From positions 1 to 40,610 of the forward strand of contig NZ_RRCH01000013.1 of NCBI RefSeq assembly GCF_003862495.1: a DNA stretch of 40,610 bases, written 5' to 3'. This stretch comes from Halocatena pleomorpha. GTDB lineage: Archaea > Halobacteriota > Halobacteria > Halobacteriales > Haloarculaceae. Below the pieces are notes generated by a model. That model had not been told where the DNA came from. It saw only the letters and a list, made by a program, of their open reading frames with translations, and searched no databases. The number at the start of each line of letters is the position of its first letter. Within the stretch, counting starts at the first letter, position 1. Shown piece by piece: positions 25,063 to 33,073 of the stretch. Position numbers and translations under genes: made by a program.

Positions 25063-25698
25063 ATGGCCGCATACGGCCGGCCGAGCTTGCGAGACCTGTT
25101 CGATGAATCGCCGACTCCTCACATTGCCCATCCGCCGCGAACGCACCACCGAGATTTTTACATCGCTAGCGATGGTTCGTTCAGCGACGCCGGTGGTGGG
25201 CTTGGCGTCATCATTGAAACCCGCGACGGCGAGCGCGTCGTCCGCCGGTCGCTCCCTGATGACGTTCCGAACAACAACGTCGCGGAGTACCGTGCGTTAC
25301 ACCTCGGGTTAGACATCCTCAGCGCCCGAGCACCCCGAGACACACGGGTTGGGGTGCTCATCGATCACGACAATCTGGCCGCGAACGTGAACCGGGCGAC
25401 GATCGCAGCCAAGCAGCCCAGCATCGGTCCACCGCACCCGTTTCAGGTTCCTGGTCTGTCTCAACACCACTGGCGGGGGATCCGCGCTCGGATCGCGGGC
25501 TTTCAAGAGCTTCGTGCCGCTCGCATCGATAGCAGCGAGAATCCGGCGCACCCGCTTGCGAACACCCCCAAGCAGTACGCGCACGTCAACCAAGAACCGG
25601 ACCGGTGTGTGCTGCCGTCACAGCCCGTCGACACCGATCCAACGGGACAGTTCCCCCCACCATCACGGGCCAATCGACCGCGTCACGCCAGCGACTGA
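25063..25698 (+). CDS. RNase HI-like protein
   Basis: A 211-aa protein with a ribonuclease H fold; such proteins cut RNA in RNA-DNA hybrids. The pattern IASDGSFSDAGGGLGVI (first catalytic Asp near 41), NNNVAEYRALHLGLDIL (catalytic Glu near 77) and VGVLIDHDNLAANVN (Asp near 104) matches the D-E-D core of archaeal RNase HI-type and reverse-transcriptase-like RNase H families. A ~37-residue N-terminal extension (GRPSLRDLFDESPTPHI) and a Pro-rich C-terminal tail flank the core. The fourth acidic residue or His is not obvious: HVNQEPDR may be its place. It is convergent with the PitA-type gene, 33 bases apart. Confidence 0.82.
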   Translation: MAAYGRPSLRDLFDESPTPHIAHPPRTHHRDFYIASDGSFSDAGGGLGVIIETRDGERVVRRSLPDDVPNNNVAEYRALHLGLDILSARAPRDTRVGVLIDHDNLAANVNRATIAAKQPSIGPPHPFQVPGLSQHHWRGIRARIAGFQELRAARIDSSENPAHPLANTPKQYAHVNQEPDRCVLPSQPVDTDPTGQFPPPSRANRPRHASD

Positions 25699-25731
25699 CG
25701 GCACTGGCTGCGATCAACTGTTTGTGATTTC

Positions 25732-27474
25732 TCACGCCAAAAAGACGTGTCGCGGCCGATCGGTGAGGATGTCACGGCCCCACTCGACCGTCTCACGGAA
25801 CTCGTCCGACCGGAAAAACGCCATAGCGTCCTCTTTCGAGCGCCACTGGCTGGCGATGAACATGTCGTTTTCGGCCGCCGTATTGATCATGAGATCGGTT
25901 TCGCGGTGGCCGTCCATCCCCGCAAGCACGTCGTTGACCTCCTCAAACGCGCTGACGAATTCCTCGCGGTGCTCGGGTTTTACGGTGTAGAACATCCCCA
26001 TCGTTCCGAACCCGTCCGTCTCGTCACCGGGGCGGGCGACGATCTCAGGGAGATCAGCGAGATATCCGCCCGCGGTTTCAGCGCCGCTTTCAGTGTCCCA
26101 TAGACTCACCACAGCGGATCGCTCCTGATCGTGCGCCTGATAGACACTCGTGTCGACGTGTGTGTCGTACCGATCGAATCCGTCGCTGAGATCGCCAACA
26201 GCGTGTTCGAGTTCGTCGACGGGCGCCGTCGAGTAGAGCACGATCGCGTGAACGTCCTCGCCGTGGGGCTGTCCGGCGTAGATGTCGAGAGACGCAAGCT
26301 CGGATCGCAGATCCGACGACGTTGACGCCTGTTGTCCGTGATTCCCACCGCTATCGTCGTCACCGGTGCCGGTCGATCCGGTGAGCGTCTCGGTCGCGCC
26401 CGGAAGATCGTCGAGAAAGCCGGCGGCGGTATCGGCCGCGCGAGCGGTCGTCCACGTACTGATGACTGTCGGCTCGTCGCCGTCGTGAACGAACGTCTCG
26501 ATATGACTGTCGTAATGCTCGAAGTTGCCCCGAAGATCGTTAACGGCGTTTGTGAGTTCCTCGACAGAGGAGTCACACGACACGAGAACGGCGTGTGGCT
26601 CTGTGTCTGCTGGTGCGTCGAGTGTCACACCGAGGCGATCGAGACGGGCAGACAGTTCGCTGGCGGCCGAGTCGTCCTCCGCGCGACCATCCCAGTCGAC
26701 AGGATCGCCAGCCAAGACGGCGTCGAGATCCGACGGACCGAAGCGCCGTCCGAAATAAAACGAGCCGAACTCTGCGTACCGCGAGGAGGACGGATCAAAG
26801 CGCATCTCATAGAGGAGGTGTTTGATCTCGGTCGGATCGTCTGCGAACAGCGTCACCCCCCACTCATAATCGTCGAAGCCGATGCTCCCGGTGATGATCT
26901 GTGTCACTTTCCCCGCGTACTCCCGTCCGATCTCGCCGTGGTTCGACATGAGATCCGCGCGCTCCTCGAAGGGGAGATCGTACCAGTTGTCCTGTTCTCC
27001 ACGGCGTTTGTCCATCGGATAGAAACAGACGTGCTCGGCGTCAGGGATCTCCGGCTCGATCCGCGAGCGGATGTAACGGGCCATCCCGCTGTCTTCGACG
27101 GTCTCGCCCTCGAAATACTCCTGTGACATGTAGCCCGAGACTTCCGTCACTGAGACGTACGAGGCGGTCTGCTCGGTGAATCGGGCGAACGCCGTTTGCT
27201 CGAACGTGCGTTCAGCGGTGTCGAGTTGGGCCGTAGTGGGTCGGAGATGGAGAATCAATAGATCAGCCGTGTGTCCCAACACGGTGAACACCGCAGATCC
27301 ACCAGCCTCCTCATCGGTGTCAGAGAGCGCCTCGTGGGCCTGTAAATAGTCGATACCGGACTCGATGGCCCGGTCACGCTCGCGCTTGGTGGCGTCGCGC
27401 CACGCGTCCCAATCGACTGTGCGAAAGTCGTGTAACGCGTACCACCCCTCGTCGGTCTGTGGTGCTTCTGGCAT
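25732..27474 (-). CDS. pitA: PitA-type heme protein: chlorite dismutase/HemQ domain, duplicated module, ABM domain
   Basis: A 580-aa fusion. Residues 1-250 form a chlorite dismutase-like/HemQ domain. YPMDKRRGEQDNWYDLPFEER includes Tyr152, matching the radical Tyr of coproheme decarboxylase. His179 in LMSNHGEIG is the proximal heme ligand, and EWGVTLFADDP plus YAEFGSFYFG follow. Residues about 270-362 and 385-480 are two copies of one module (HAVLVSCDSSVEELTNAV against HAIVLYSTAPVDELEHAV, then HYDSHIETFV against RYDTHVDTSV). Residues about 490-580 are an antibiotic-biosynthesis-monooxygenase (ABM) domain. Haloarchaeal Cld-ABM fusions are known as PitA; a role in heme maturation is likely. ATG at 27474 is backed by ACAAATAACT (- strand, 27511-27520). 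Confidence 0.88.
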   Translation of the reverse strand: MPEAPQTDEGWYALHDFRTVDWDAWRDATKRERDRAIESGIDYLQAHEALSDTDEEAGGSAVFTVLGHTADLLILHLRPTTAQLDTAERTFEQTAFARFTEQTASYVSVTEVSGYMSQEYFEGETVEDSGMARYIRSRIEPEIPDAEHVCFYPMDKRRGEQDNWYDLPFEERADLMSNHGEIGREYAGKVTQIITGSIGFDDYEWGVTLFADDPTEIKHLLYEMRFDPSSSRYAEFGSFYFGRRFGPSDLDAVLAGDPVDWDGRAEDDSAASELSARLDRLGVTLDAPADTEPHAVLVSCDSSVEELTNAVNDLRGNFEHYDSHIETFVHDGDEPTVISTWTTARAADTAAGFLDDLPGATETLTGSTGTGDDDSGGNHGQQASTSSDLRSELASLDIYAGQPHGEDVHAIVLYSTAPVDELEHAVGDLSDGFDRYDTHVDTSVYQAHDQERSAVVSLWDTESGAETAGGYLADLPEIVARPGDETDGFGTMGMFYTVKPEHREEFVSAFEEVNDVLAGMDGHRETDLMINTAAENDMFIASQWRSKEDAMAFFRSDEFRETVEWGRDILTDRPRHVFLA

Positions 27475-27755
27475 ACAGATCGTTCGTCTCCAGCGGACAA
27501 GGACCTTTGGAGTTATTTGTAGCGTGCCGATCGGTTCTTCCACGCTGGGATCCGTGACTTGAGAGCGCGAGCGCATACCTGCGTCTTCAGGCGCAGGTCG
27601 AGCGGACCATAGCGTACACAACCTCATTCGATAGCTGAACTGGATCTCTCTACGCTTTTCGGTGGTTTTATTTGAGAGCGCCACAGTGTGACCTTAGCAC
27701 GGCGTGAAAAACTGTAGCATGGGAGTACCGTCGACGATGAACTGCGGGTTGCGTA
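27475..27755. other. Gene-free spacer with a 7-bp GC hairpin
   Basis: This 281-base stretch holds the probable pitA box A (27511-27520, - strand). It also holds a perfect 7-bp inverted repeat ACCTGCG/CGCAGGT (27577-27583 and 27592-27598, loop of 8). The repeat resembles right-end hairpins of IS200/IS605-type elements but is not followed by the GGATGTCA motif. No coding sequence was supported in the rest. Confidence 0.4.
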
Positions 27756-28667
27756 TCAGGCTTCGATCTCGTCTAACGGAAACTCGACGAGCCGTTCATC
27801 GCTGTCTGCACACGTCACGGCGAGGACGCTGTGGGATTGACAGCACGATTCGACGACTTCCTCATTGTACTCGATAGCACCGCCGTCACCGGGACAGTCC
27901 TCCAGAAACAGCCGAAGCCCGTTGAGGAGCTGGCCCTTCTGGTTGGGCGAGCGTTCGTCCCACTGGGGATCGAATTCCTCAAGGACTGCTGTCCCACTGA
28001 CATCTGCGATCAGCGCAGCGTTCGACGGCCACTGCCCGATCATTCGCTGGCCCTGTCTGAGAATCCGGGCGTCGTCGTGGGATTCGATGGTGTACTCCTC
28101 GTCTTGCTCATCGATCCCGAACGCCGTGGCAACGTGGTCGGCACTCGCGTCCGCGCTCTCTACTCGCTCGATCTCCTCGGTCCACTTCGTCGAGAACTCC
28201 TCGGTCAAACAGAGGTCGTCGTGTTCCTCACACGGCGCGAGGACACCGATTTCGAGGAAATACTCGTCGGGATCAAGATCTGTAGTGGTGGCCGGTGCGT
28301 CGTCAGTCACCTCCGAACGCCCCTCCGATTCGGCGGGAGACGCCGCAGAAGAACCGTCCAGTTGTTCGTTCGGATCCCCGAATCCGCTCCGGACCGGAAC
28401 GTCGTCGGGATCCTTGCCGAACCACCGGAGTACTTCTGCCGGCAGATACTGTTTGGTGAGCGTCGGAGTCCCCGGGACCAGATATCCGCGCAGATGGATA
28501 CACGCAAGCGATCCGGCGAACGCAAGCCCGCCCCAGACGCGCGATTTACGCGACACGATGAGGCTCCCAACCGCTGCGATCACCACGTTCACAACTGTGC
28601 ATGGCAGACATCGGTTCTCACCGGTGTGTTCCGGCTGCCGGAGTTTATCTACAATTTCCTTTCCCAT
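27756..28667 (-). CDS. Uncharacterised membrane-anchored haloarchaeal protein
   Basis: A 303-aa protein I do not recognise. The N terminus has a CLPC motif (Cys20, Cys23) at the edge of two hydrophobic helices (about 24-38 and 45-62). A linker with acidic and serine-rich sequence follows (about 90-130). The rest is a soluble, strongly acidic domain with several further cysteines (APCEEHDDLCL near 160, LEDCPGD near 256, VESCCQSHSVLAVTC near 276-290). The paired cysteines suggest metal or disulfide chemistry, but no known site is recognisable. ATG at 28667 has a box A-like GATAGATAC on the - strand about 27 nt upstream. It stands alone between the S2P gene and the pitA promoter spacer. Confidence 0.75.
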   Translation of the reverse strand: MGKEIVDKLRQPEHTGENRCLPCTVVNVVIAAVGSLIVSRKSRVWGGLAFAGSLACIHLRGYLVPGTPTLTKQYLPAEVLRWFGKDPDDVPVRSGFGDPNEQLDGSSAASPAESEGRSEVTDDAPATTTDLDPDEYFLEIGVLAPCEEHDDLCLTEEFSTKWTEEIERVESADASADHVATAFGIDEQDEEYTIESHDDARILRQGQRMIGQWPSNAALIADVSGTAVLEEFDPQWDERSPNQKGQLLNGLRLFLEDCPGDGGAIEYNEEVVESCCQSHSVLAVTCADSDERLVEFPLDEIEA

Positions 28668-28740
28668 TATATATGGACAGCTACCCAGCGAAGTATCTAT
28701 CTTTCGGTTTTGTTATCAAATAGATAACTGATACCGACGA

Positions 28741-30519
28741 TCAGTTAAACAGCTGTGGGCCAAACACCATCAGGATCAATCCAGCGCCCATACTCAGACC
28801 GACGAACGTGGTGATGGTGCGTGTGACGACCCGACCGTTTTCGATGGGTAGCCGCGAAACGACGGCTTCGGTGCCTGTTCGGAGGATATGCCCGCCGTCC
28901 AACGGATAGGCCGGGACGCAGTTGAAAAATCCGAGATTGATGTTGATCCAGCCGGTCCAAAACAGCAGGTTGGCCAGCAGGAACACCCACCCCCCGAGGA
29001 AGCCAAGCGGGCCGGTGACGGTGTAGAAGTTCGTTATCGGAGCGACGAACCCCGCGAAGTTGTACGAGGTGAGTCCGACAGCCCCCGCCAGCGGAAGGAA
29101 TAGCACGCTGATCGAGTGACTGAGGAAGCCACGGATGCTGAGGGACGTACCACCACCAAGCATCGTGAGAAACTGCTGTGCTGGATACTCGAACACGCCG
29201 AAATCGTCCACGACGATTCCGCCGGTCCCGCGGTGGATGCCCACCCCGAGGTAGCCGTGGTTCTCAGGACCGTCCGTGAGCGTCGTGTTGTACTGGCGTT
29301 CCGTGCCGTTGACGTAGGCCGTCACGGAAACAGATTGGCCGGGCGAGGTGTTCGAGAGGCGCTGCTGGAGATCGGTGTCAGTCACGATCCGATCGCCGTT
29401 GATCTCGGTGATGATAATCTCCGCGTTGTTCGGAACGTCGTCAGCGAGCGGACTGTCATTGTTGACCCGACTGATGGAAGTCCCAGCGATCAACTCGAAG
29501 CTTCCGTTGTCGGTGGTCACCGTCGTCACCGGATTCGCTTCGAGCGTCTCGTAGAACTCCGCACGGGTAGAGACCTGACTTCCGTTAACGGACTGAATAT
29601 GGGGCGGCGTGCCGTTCTCTGTGGTCGTATTTGCGTTCACGACGCCCGGAGCGGTGTGTGTTAGGAACAGCTCGCGATTCACCTGTTTGGTCTGTTGGTT
29701 CCCATCACTATCCTCGACGGTCACTGACACCTGTTGCGCCGGGGTCTCTGTGAGCGTCTCGTCGAGATCCGATCCGTTGGCGATCGGCTGGCCGTTGACC
29801 TTCGTGATGCGGTCGCCGCGATCGATGCCAGCGCTTGCGGCAGGGGAACCGGAGACGACATCGCCAACAGGAGCGCCCGGCGCAACGGCGATCGAGCCGA
29901 CCACGGGACCGAACAACAACACGAAGACGAGGATTGAGAGCGCGAAGTTGTTCGTCACACCCGCGGCGAACATCCGCGTTTGGCTCCCTCGGTCGGCTTC
30001 AAGTCGGCTTTTTTCTTCTGGCTCCACGAACGCACCCATCGGGATGATCGCCAACAGCGCAACCCCCATCGACTCGATGTCGATGTCTCCGACGCGACAG
30101 AACAGGCCGTGGCCTCCTTCGTGAACGATCAATCCGATGAGCAATCCGAAGACAATCTCCGGAGCGACCGAAAGTGGGAGGAAGTCGTTGACACCGGGGA
30201 TCACTAACACGTTCTGGGGCTCGTTGACAGCGGTGGGTTGGGGATTCGACACCGCCACGATGCCGGAGTAGAGCACCATCCCGAACATACCGGCGATCAC
30301 GACGAGCGACACGCCGACGCCGAAGTTGCCCCACGCACGCCAGAACCGCTTTGGCCGGGAGAGTCGATCGAGAAGTACCTTTCCGTATTGGGTGTGGATC
30401 GTCGTGATCGGCCCTTGGGCCCGGACTTGGTCGGGGAGCCATCCGCGCTGTTGGGCGACCGTTACGACGAGCCAATAGAGCATCAGCCCACCAAGAGCCA
30501 ACCAGAGCGTATCAACCAT
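28741..30519 (-). CDS. Site-2 protease family (M50) membrane metalloprotease with PDZ-like modules
   Basis: A 592-aa intramembrane zinc protease homologue. The zinc motif is HEGGH (residues 133-137, in GLIVHEGGHGLFCR) and the second ligand region is YPLDGGHILR (LDG at 540-542). Between them lies a long extracytoplasmic part with one clear PDZ domain (VGDVVSGSPAASAGIDRGDRITKVNGQPI, about 218-246). Two weaker PDZ-like units follow (around PPHIQSVNGSQVSTRAEF and PNNAEIIITEINGDRIVTDTDL). Family members release membrane-bound regulators or trim signal peptides. ATG at 30519 is preferred to a TTG four codons upstream. AAGATAAG (- strand, 30553-30561) may be its box A. Lys-tRNA synthetase lies upstream on the same strand. 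Confidence 0.9.
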   Translation of the reverse strand: MVDTLWLALGGLMLYWLVVTVAQQRGWLPDQVRAQGPITTIHTQYGKVLLDRLSRPKRFWRAWGNFGVGVSLVVIAGMFGMVLYSGIVAVSNPQPTAVNEPQNVLVIPGVNDFLPLSVAPEIVFGLLIGLIVHEGGHGLFCRVGDIDIESMGVALLAIIPMGAFVEPEEKSRLEADRGSQTRMFAAGVTNNFALSILVFVLLFGPVVGSIAVAPGAPVGDVVSGSPAASAGIDRGDRITKVNGQPIANGSDLDETLTETPAQQVSVTVEDSDGNQQTKQVNRELFLTHTAPGVVNANTTTENGTPPHIQSVNGSQVSTRAEFYETLEANPVTTVTTDNGSFELIAGTSISRVNNDSPLADDVPNNAEIIITEINGDRIVTDTDLQQRLSNTSPGQSVSVTAYVNGTERQYNTTLTDGPENHGYLGVGIHRGTGGIVVDDFGVFEYPAQQFLTMLGGGTSLSIRGFLSHSISVLFLPLAGAVGLTSYNFAGFVAPITNFYTVTGPLGFLGGWVFLLANLLFWTGWININLGFFNCVPAYPLDGGHILRTGTEAVVSRLPIENGRVVTRTITTFVGLSMGAGLILMVFGPQLFN

Positions 30520-30618
30520 CGTTCGTCTCAAACAGTGGTACTCGTATGAGCCTTATCTTCTTTCACGTCGTGATGTTTCAGTATCGTTGGCTATCCCTGA
30601 TCAGATACGTCGTACACA

Positions 30619-32289
30619 CTATTCCATTGGCGTCCGTTCTCGACGGAGCCGACGAACGACGAATGACTGACTCACGGCCGCCAAGAACGGTCCCAGTCGA
30701 GGACCTTGTGGTTGCTCGAGAAACAGCCGATACCCCAACTCGAAGAAGTCCCCCACCTCGATCCCGTGCTCGCGGGCAATGTCGTAGATGTGCTGTTGGA
30801 GCGTCTCCCCATCGGGATTCTCGCGCTCGATGAAATCAGCGAGCGAATCGAGCGCTGCAGCTTCGTTTTCGGAAACAGAGATGTCGGGCAGCGACTCAGC
30901 AAGGCGGTAGTTGTACTCGTTGTCCGTTTGTACCGCCCACGTGCGCGCCTTCTCGACGCGTGCGAGCGCGTCGTCAACAACCCACTCCGGCGCGTCATCG
31001 GGAAGGTGACCGCTGCGGCGAGCCATCGACGCGCGAAGTTTTCTGTCATCTGTCATTCCGAGCACGGCAGCGAACGTGTAGGGAATACGAACCCGGTCTT
31101 CGCGGACTGAATCCACGACCATCGGATACGCACGCTCTGCGATGGCGCGTTCGCGGTCGGTTACGTCGACTCGATCGAAGTACGTCGATTCGAAGCGGTC
31201 GAACTCATCGACGAGCTGATCGAGCCGTTGTACGTCGAAATCACGCGCGCGCTTTGGATCCTTCGTGAAAAAATAGCGGAACACCTCGGGTTCGAGCATC
31301 GAGAGCACTTCGTTGACGGTGATGACGTGGCCAGAAGAGGAAGACAGCGCGGCCCCGTTGTACGTAAACCATTCGTACACCATCGGCACGGGCGGCTCGG
31401 TTGTAAGTAACTCCTGACAGATCTCTGTGCCGCTGGGCCACGAACCACTGGCATGGTCCTTCCCGAACGGCTCGAAGTCGACGCCGAGTATCGTCCACTG
31501 AGCCGGCCATTCGAACCGCCACGGAAGTTTGCCTTCACGGAGGGTTGCCGTTCCTTCGTGACCACAGCCGTCGATGACACGGTCGCCGGCCGTGACGGCG
31601 TCACAAACGTAGTCGACTGTTCCCTCCGCCAGATCGATCGCGGTCACGGTTTCGGTCAGATGTCCACACGATTCACACTGCGGGATGAACGGGACGTACG
31701 TGTCGTCGACCTTCTCTTGATAGTCAGTGAGGATTTCACGCGCGCGTTCGCGGTGTTCGAGTACTGTCCGGGTGACAGCCTCGAACGCGCCCTCGGCGTA
31801 CAGTTCGGTGTTCGAAACGACGTTGATCGGTACACCCATCGCTTCGGCACTCTTGCGCAGCAGTTCGGTCTGGTGGGCACCGAACGACGAACAGCAGCCG
31901 AACGGATCCGGGATGTCGGTCAACGGCTTGCCGAGATTCTGTCCGAGTGCGCCGGCGTCTACGTCATCGAGACCGACGATCTCCCCGTCCAGCGATGCGA
32001 GCGTCCGGGGCATCTTGCGCAATCGATCCTTGTCGTCGCTCGTAAACACCTGCTCGACCGTATACCCCCGGTCGCGGAGCGCTTCAGCCACGAAATACCC
32101 TCGCAGAATCTCGTTCAAATGGCCGATGTGGGGGACGCCGGAGGGGGAAACGCCGCCCTTGATGGTGATCGGCTCCGCAGGATCGCGGGTCTCAATCTTG
32201 TCGGCAACCTCGTCAGCCCAAAACGCACGGTGGTCCGTCCCGGTGTCGTCGACCGCGTCGGACTGCACGGAGGCATCGTTCTCAGTCAT
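30619..32289 (-). CDS. lysS: Lysyl-tRNA synthetase, class I
   Basis: Charges tRNA-Lys. The class I form is typical of archaea and unrelated to bacterial class II LysRS. The 556-aa protein shows the HIGH motif in PSGVPHIGHLNE (54-57) and DDKDRLRKMP. FGCCSSFGAHQTELL, a zinc-ribbon-like region (CESCGHLTETVTA and CGHEGTATL) and the KMSKS counterpart SSSSGH in NGAALSSSSGHVIT follow. The C-terminal domain is helical. The start at 32289 overlaps the pyrH stop by 4 bases, so the two are one operon. A 99-base spacer follows before the S2P gene. Confidence 0.95.
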   Translation of the reverse strand: MTENDASVQSDAVDDTGTDHRAFWADEVADKIETRDPAEPITIKGGVSPSGVPHIGHLNEILRGYFVAEALRDRGYTVEQVFTSDDKDRLRKMPRTLASLDGEIVGLDDVDAGALGQNLGKPLTDIPDPFGCCSSFGAHQTELLRKSAEAMGVPINVVSNTELYAEGAFEAVTRTVLEHRERAREILTDYQEKVDDTYVPFIPQCESCGHLTETVTAIDLAEGTVDYVCDAVTAGDRVIDGCGHEGTATLREGKLPWRFEWPAQWTILGVDFEPFGKDHASGSWPSGTEICQELLTTEPPVPMVYEWFTYNGAALSSSSGHVITVNEVLSMLEPEVFRYFFTKDPKRARDFDVQRLDQLVDEFDRFESTYFDRVDVTDRERAIAERAYPMVVDSVREDRVRIPYTFAAVLGMTDDRKLRASMARRSGHLPDDAPEWVVDDALARVEKARTWAVQTDNEYNYRLAESLPDISVSENEAAALDSLADFIERENPDGETLQQHIYDIAREHGIEVGDFFELGYRLFLEQPQGPRLGPFLAAVSQSFVVRRLRRERTPME

Positions 32290-32966
32290 GGGACGATCTC
32301 CGTGCCATCGTGCTCGCTCGCCCCGATCGCCCGGTACACGTCGTCCGGATCGGTGCCATCCAACACGATCGTTCGGGTTCCAGAACGCTGAATGAGCTTC
32401 GCCGCGAGGAGATCGACGGGCGCGTTGCTCCCCGCGTTCATTTCGATGTCCCCGATGATGTCGACAAGATCGGTCGTCGCAAGCTCGTCATAGCGTTTCG
32501 CGTCCGGATTATCCTCGGGGTCCTCGCTGTACACACCCGAAACGCTCGTGGCGTAAACGAGTAGATCCGCGTCGACAGTTTCCGCGAGTGCCGCGCTCAC
32601 AGCGTCCGTGGTCTGTCCGGGCACCATCCCACCCATCACGGGGATCTCCGACCGCCGGAGCGCAGCAGCAGCGGTCTCATAACACTCCGGCGGCGTCGGC
32701 ACGGCCGCCTCACCGAGCGCAGCGATGAGCAACCGCGCGTTGAGTCGCGTGACTCTGATTCCGAGTTGGTCGAGCGCCATCTCGTTCGCCCCCAGATTGC
32801 GGCCTGTTTCAATGTACTCACGGGCGACCCGCCCCCCACCGACGACGAGACCGATCTCATGGCCCGCCGAACGAAGTGTTTCGACGCAGTCGGCGTACGC
32901 CCTCACGCGCTCACTGTCGAGATCCGGCGCAAGAACGCTCCCACCGACGGAAACGATTACTCTCAT
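32286..32966 (-). CDS. pyrH: UMP kinase
   Basis: Phosphorylates UMP to UDP in pyrimidine nucleotide synthesis. The 226-aa archaeal-type UMP kinase has the amino acid kinase fold with MRVIVSVGGSVL (1-12) and LVVGGGRVAREYIE (41-54). VMGGMVPGQTTDAVSA (UMP site) and the ATP-binding end LVYATSVSGVYSEDP and APVDLLAAKL follow. ATG 32966 is leaderless with CTCTTAAA (- strand, 32991-32998) 27 nt upstream; the GTG two codons earlier is not favoured. It overlaps lysS. Confidence 0.95.
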   Translation of the reverse strand: MRVIVSVGGSVLAPDLDSERVRAYADCVETLRSAGHEIGLVVGGGRVAREYIETGRNLGANEMALDQLGIRVTRLNARLLIAALGEAAVPTPPECYETAAAALRRSEIPVMGGMVPGQTTDAVSAALAETVDADLLVYATSVSGVYSEDPEDNPDAKRYDELATTDLVDIIGDIEMNAGSNAPVDLLAAKLIQRSGTRTIVLDGTDPDDVYRAIGASEHDGTEIVP

Positions 32967-32990
32967 TGCCACGCCGTAACCCTGTTACCC

Positions 32991-32998
32991 GTTTAAGA
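32991..32998 (-). promoter_or_regulatory. Box A of the pyrH-lysS operon
   Basis: CTCTTAAA on the - strand is centred 28 nt before ATG 32966. The divergent moaE fusion has ACCTAAAC at 33044-33051 (+ strand) in the same relation to ATG 33074. Confidence 0.6.
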
Positions 32999-33073
32999 GT
33001 TATTAACGCGATATCGAGGCTATTTCGCTCAGCGTCACAAAATACCTAAACCGTGCCGTCGGATACAAGTGGT

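Noticed and set aside
27831-28727. Two overlapping open frames of about 290 aa on the + strand
   Set aside because: They are antisense to the orphan membrane-protein gene. The - strand frame has a promoter, acidic composition and plausible membrane helices, while the + frames are Ser/Arg-rich shadows.
31453-32391. 312-aa open frame on the + strand
   Set aside because: It is antisense to lysS and pyrH, both certain genes, and has no domain signature.
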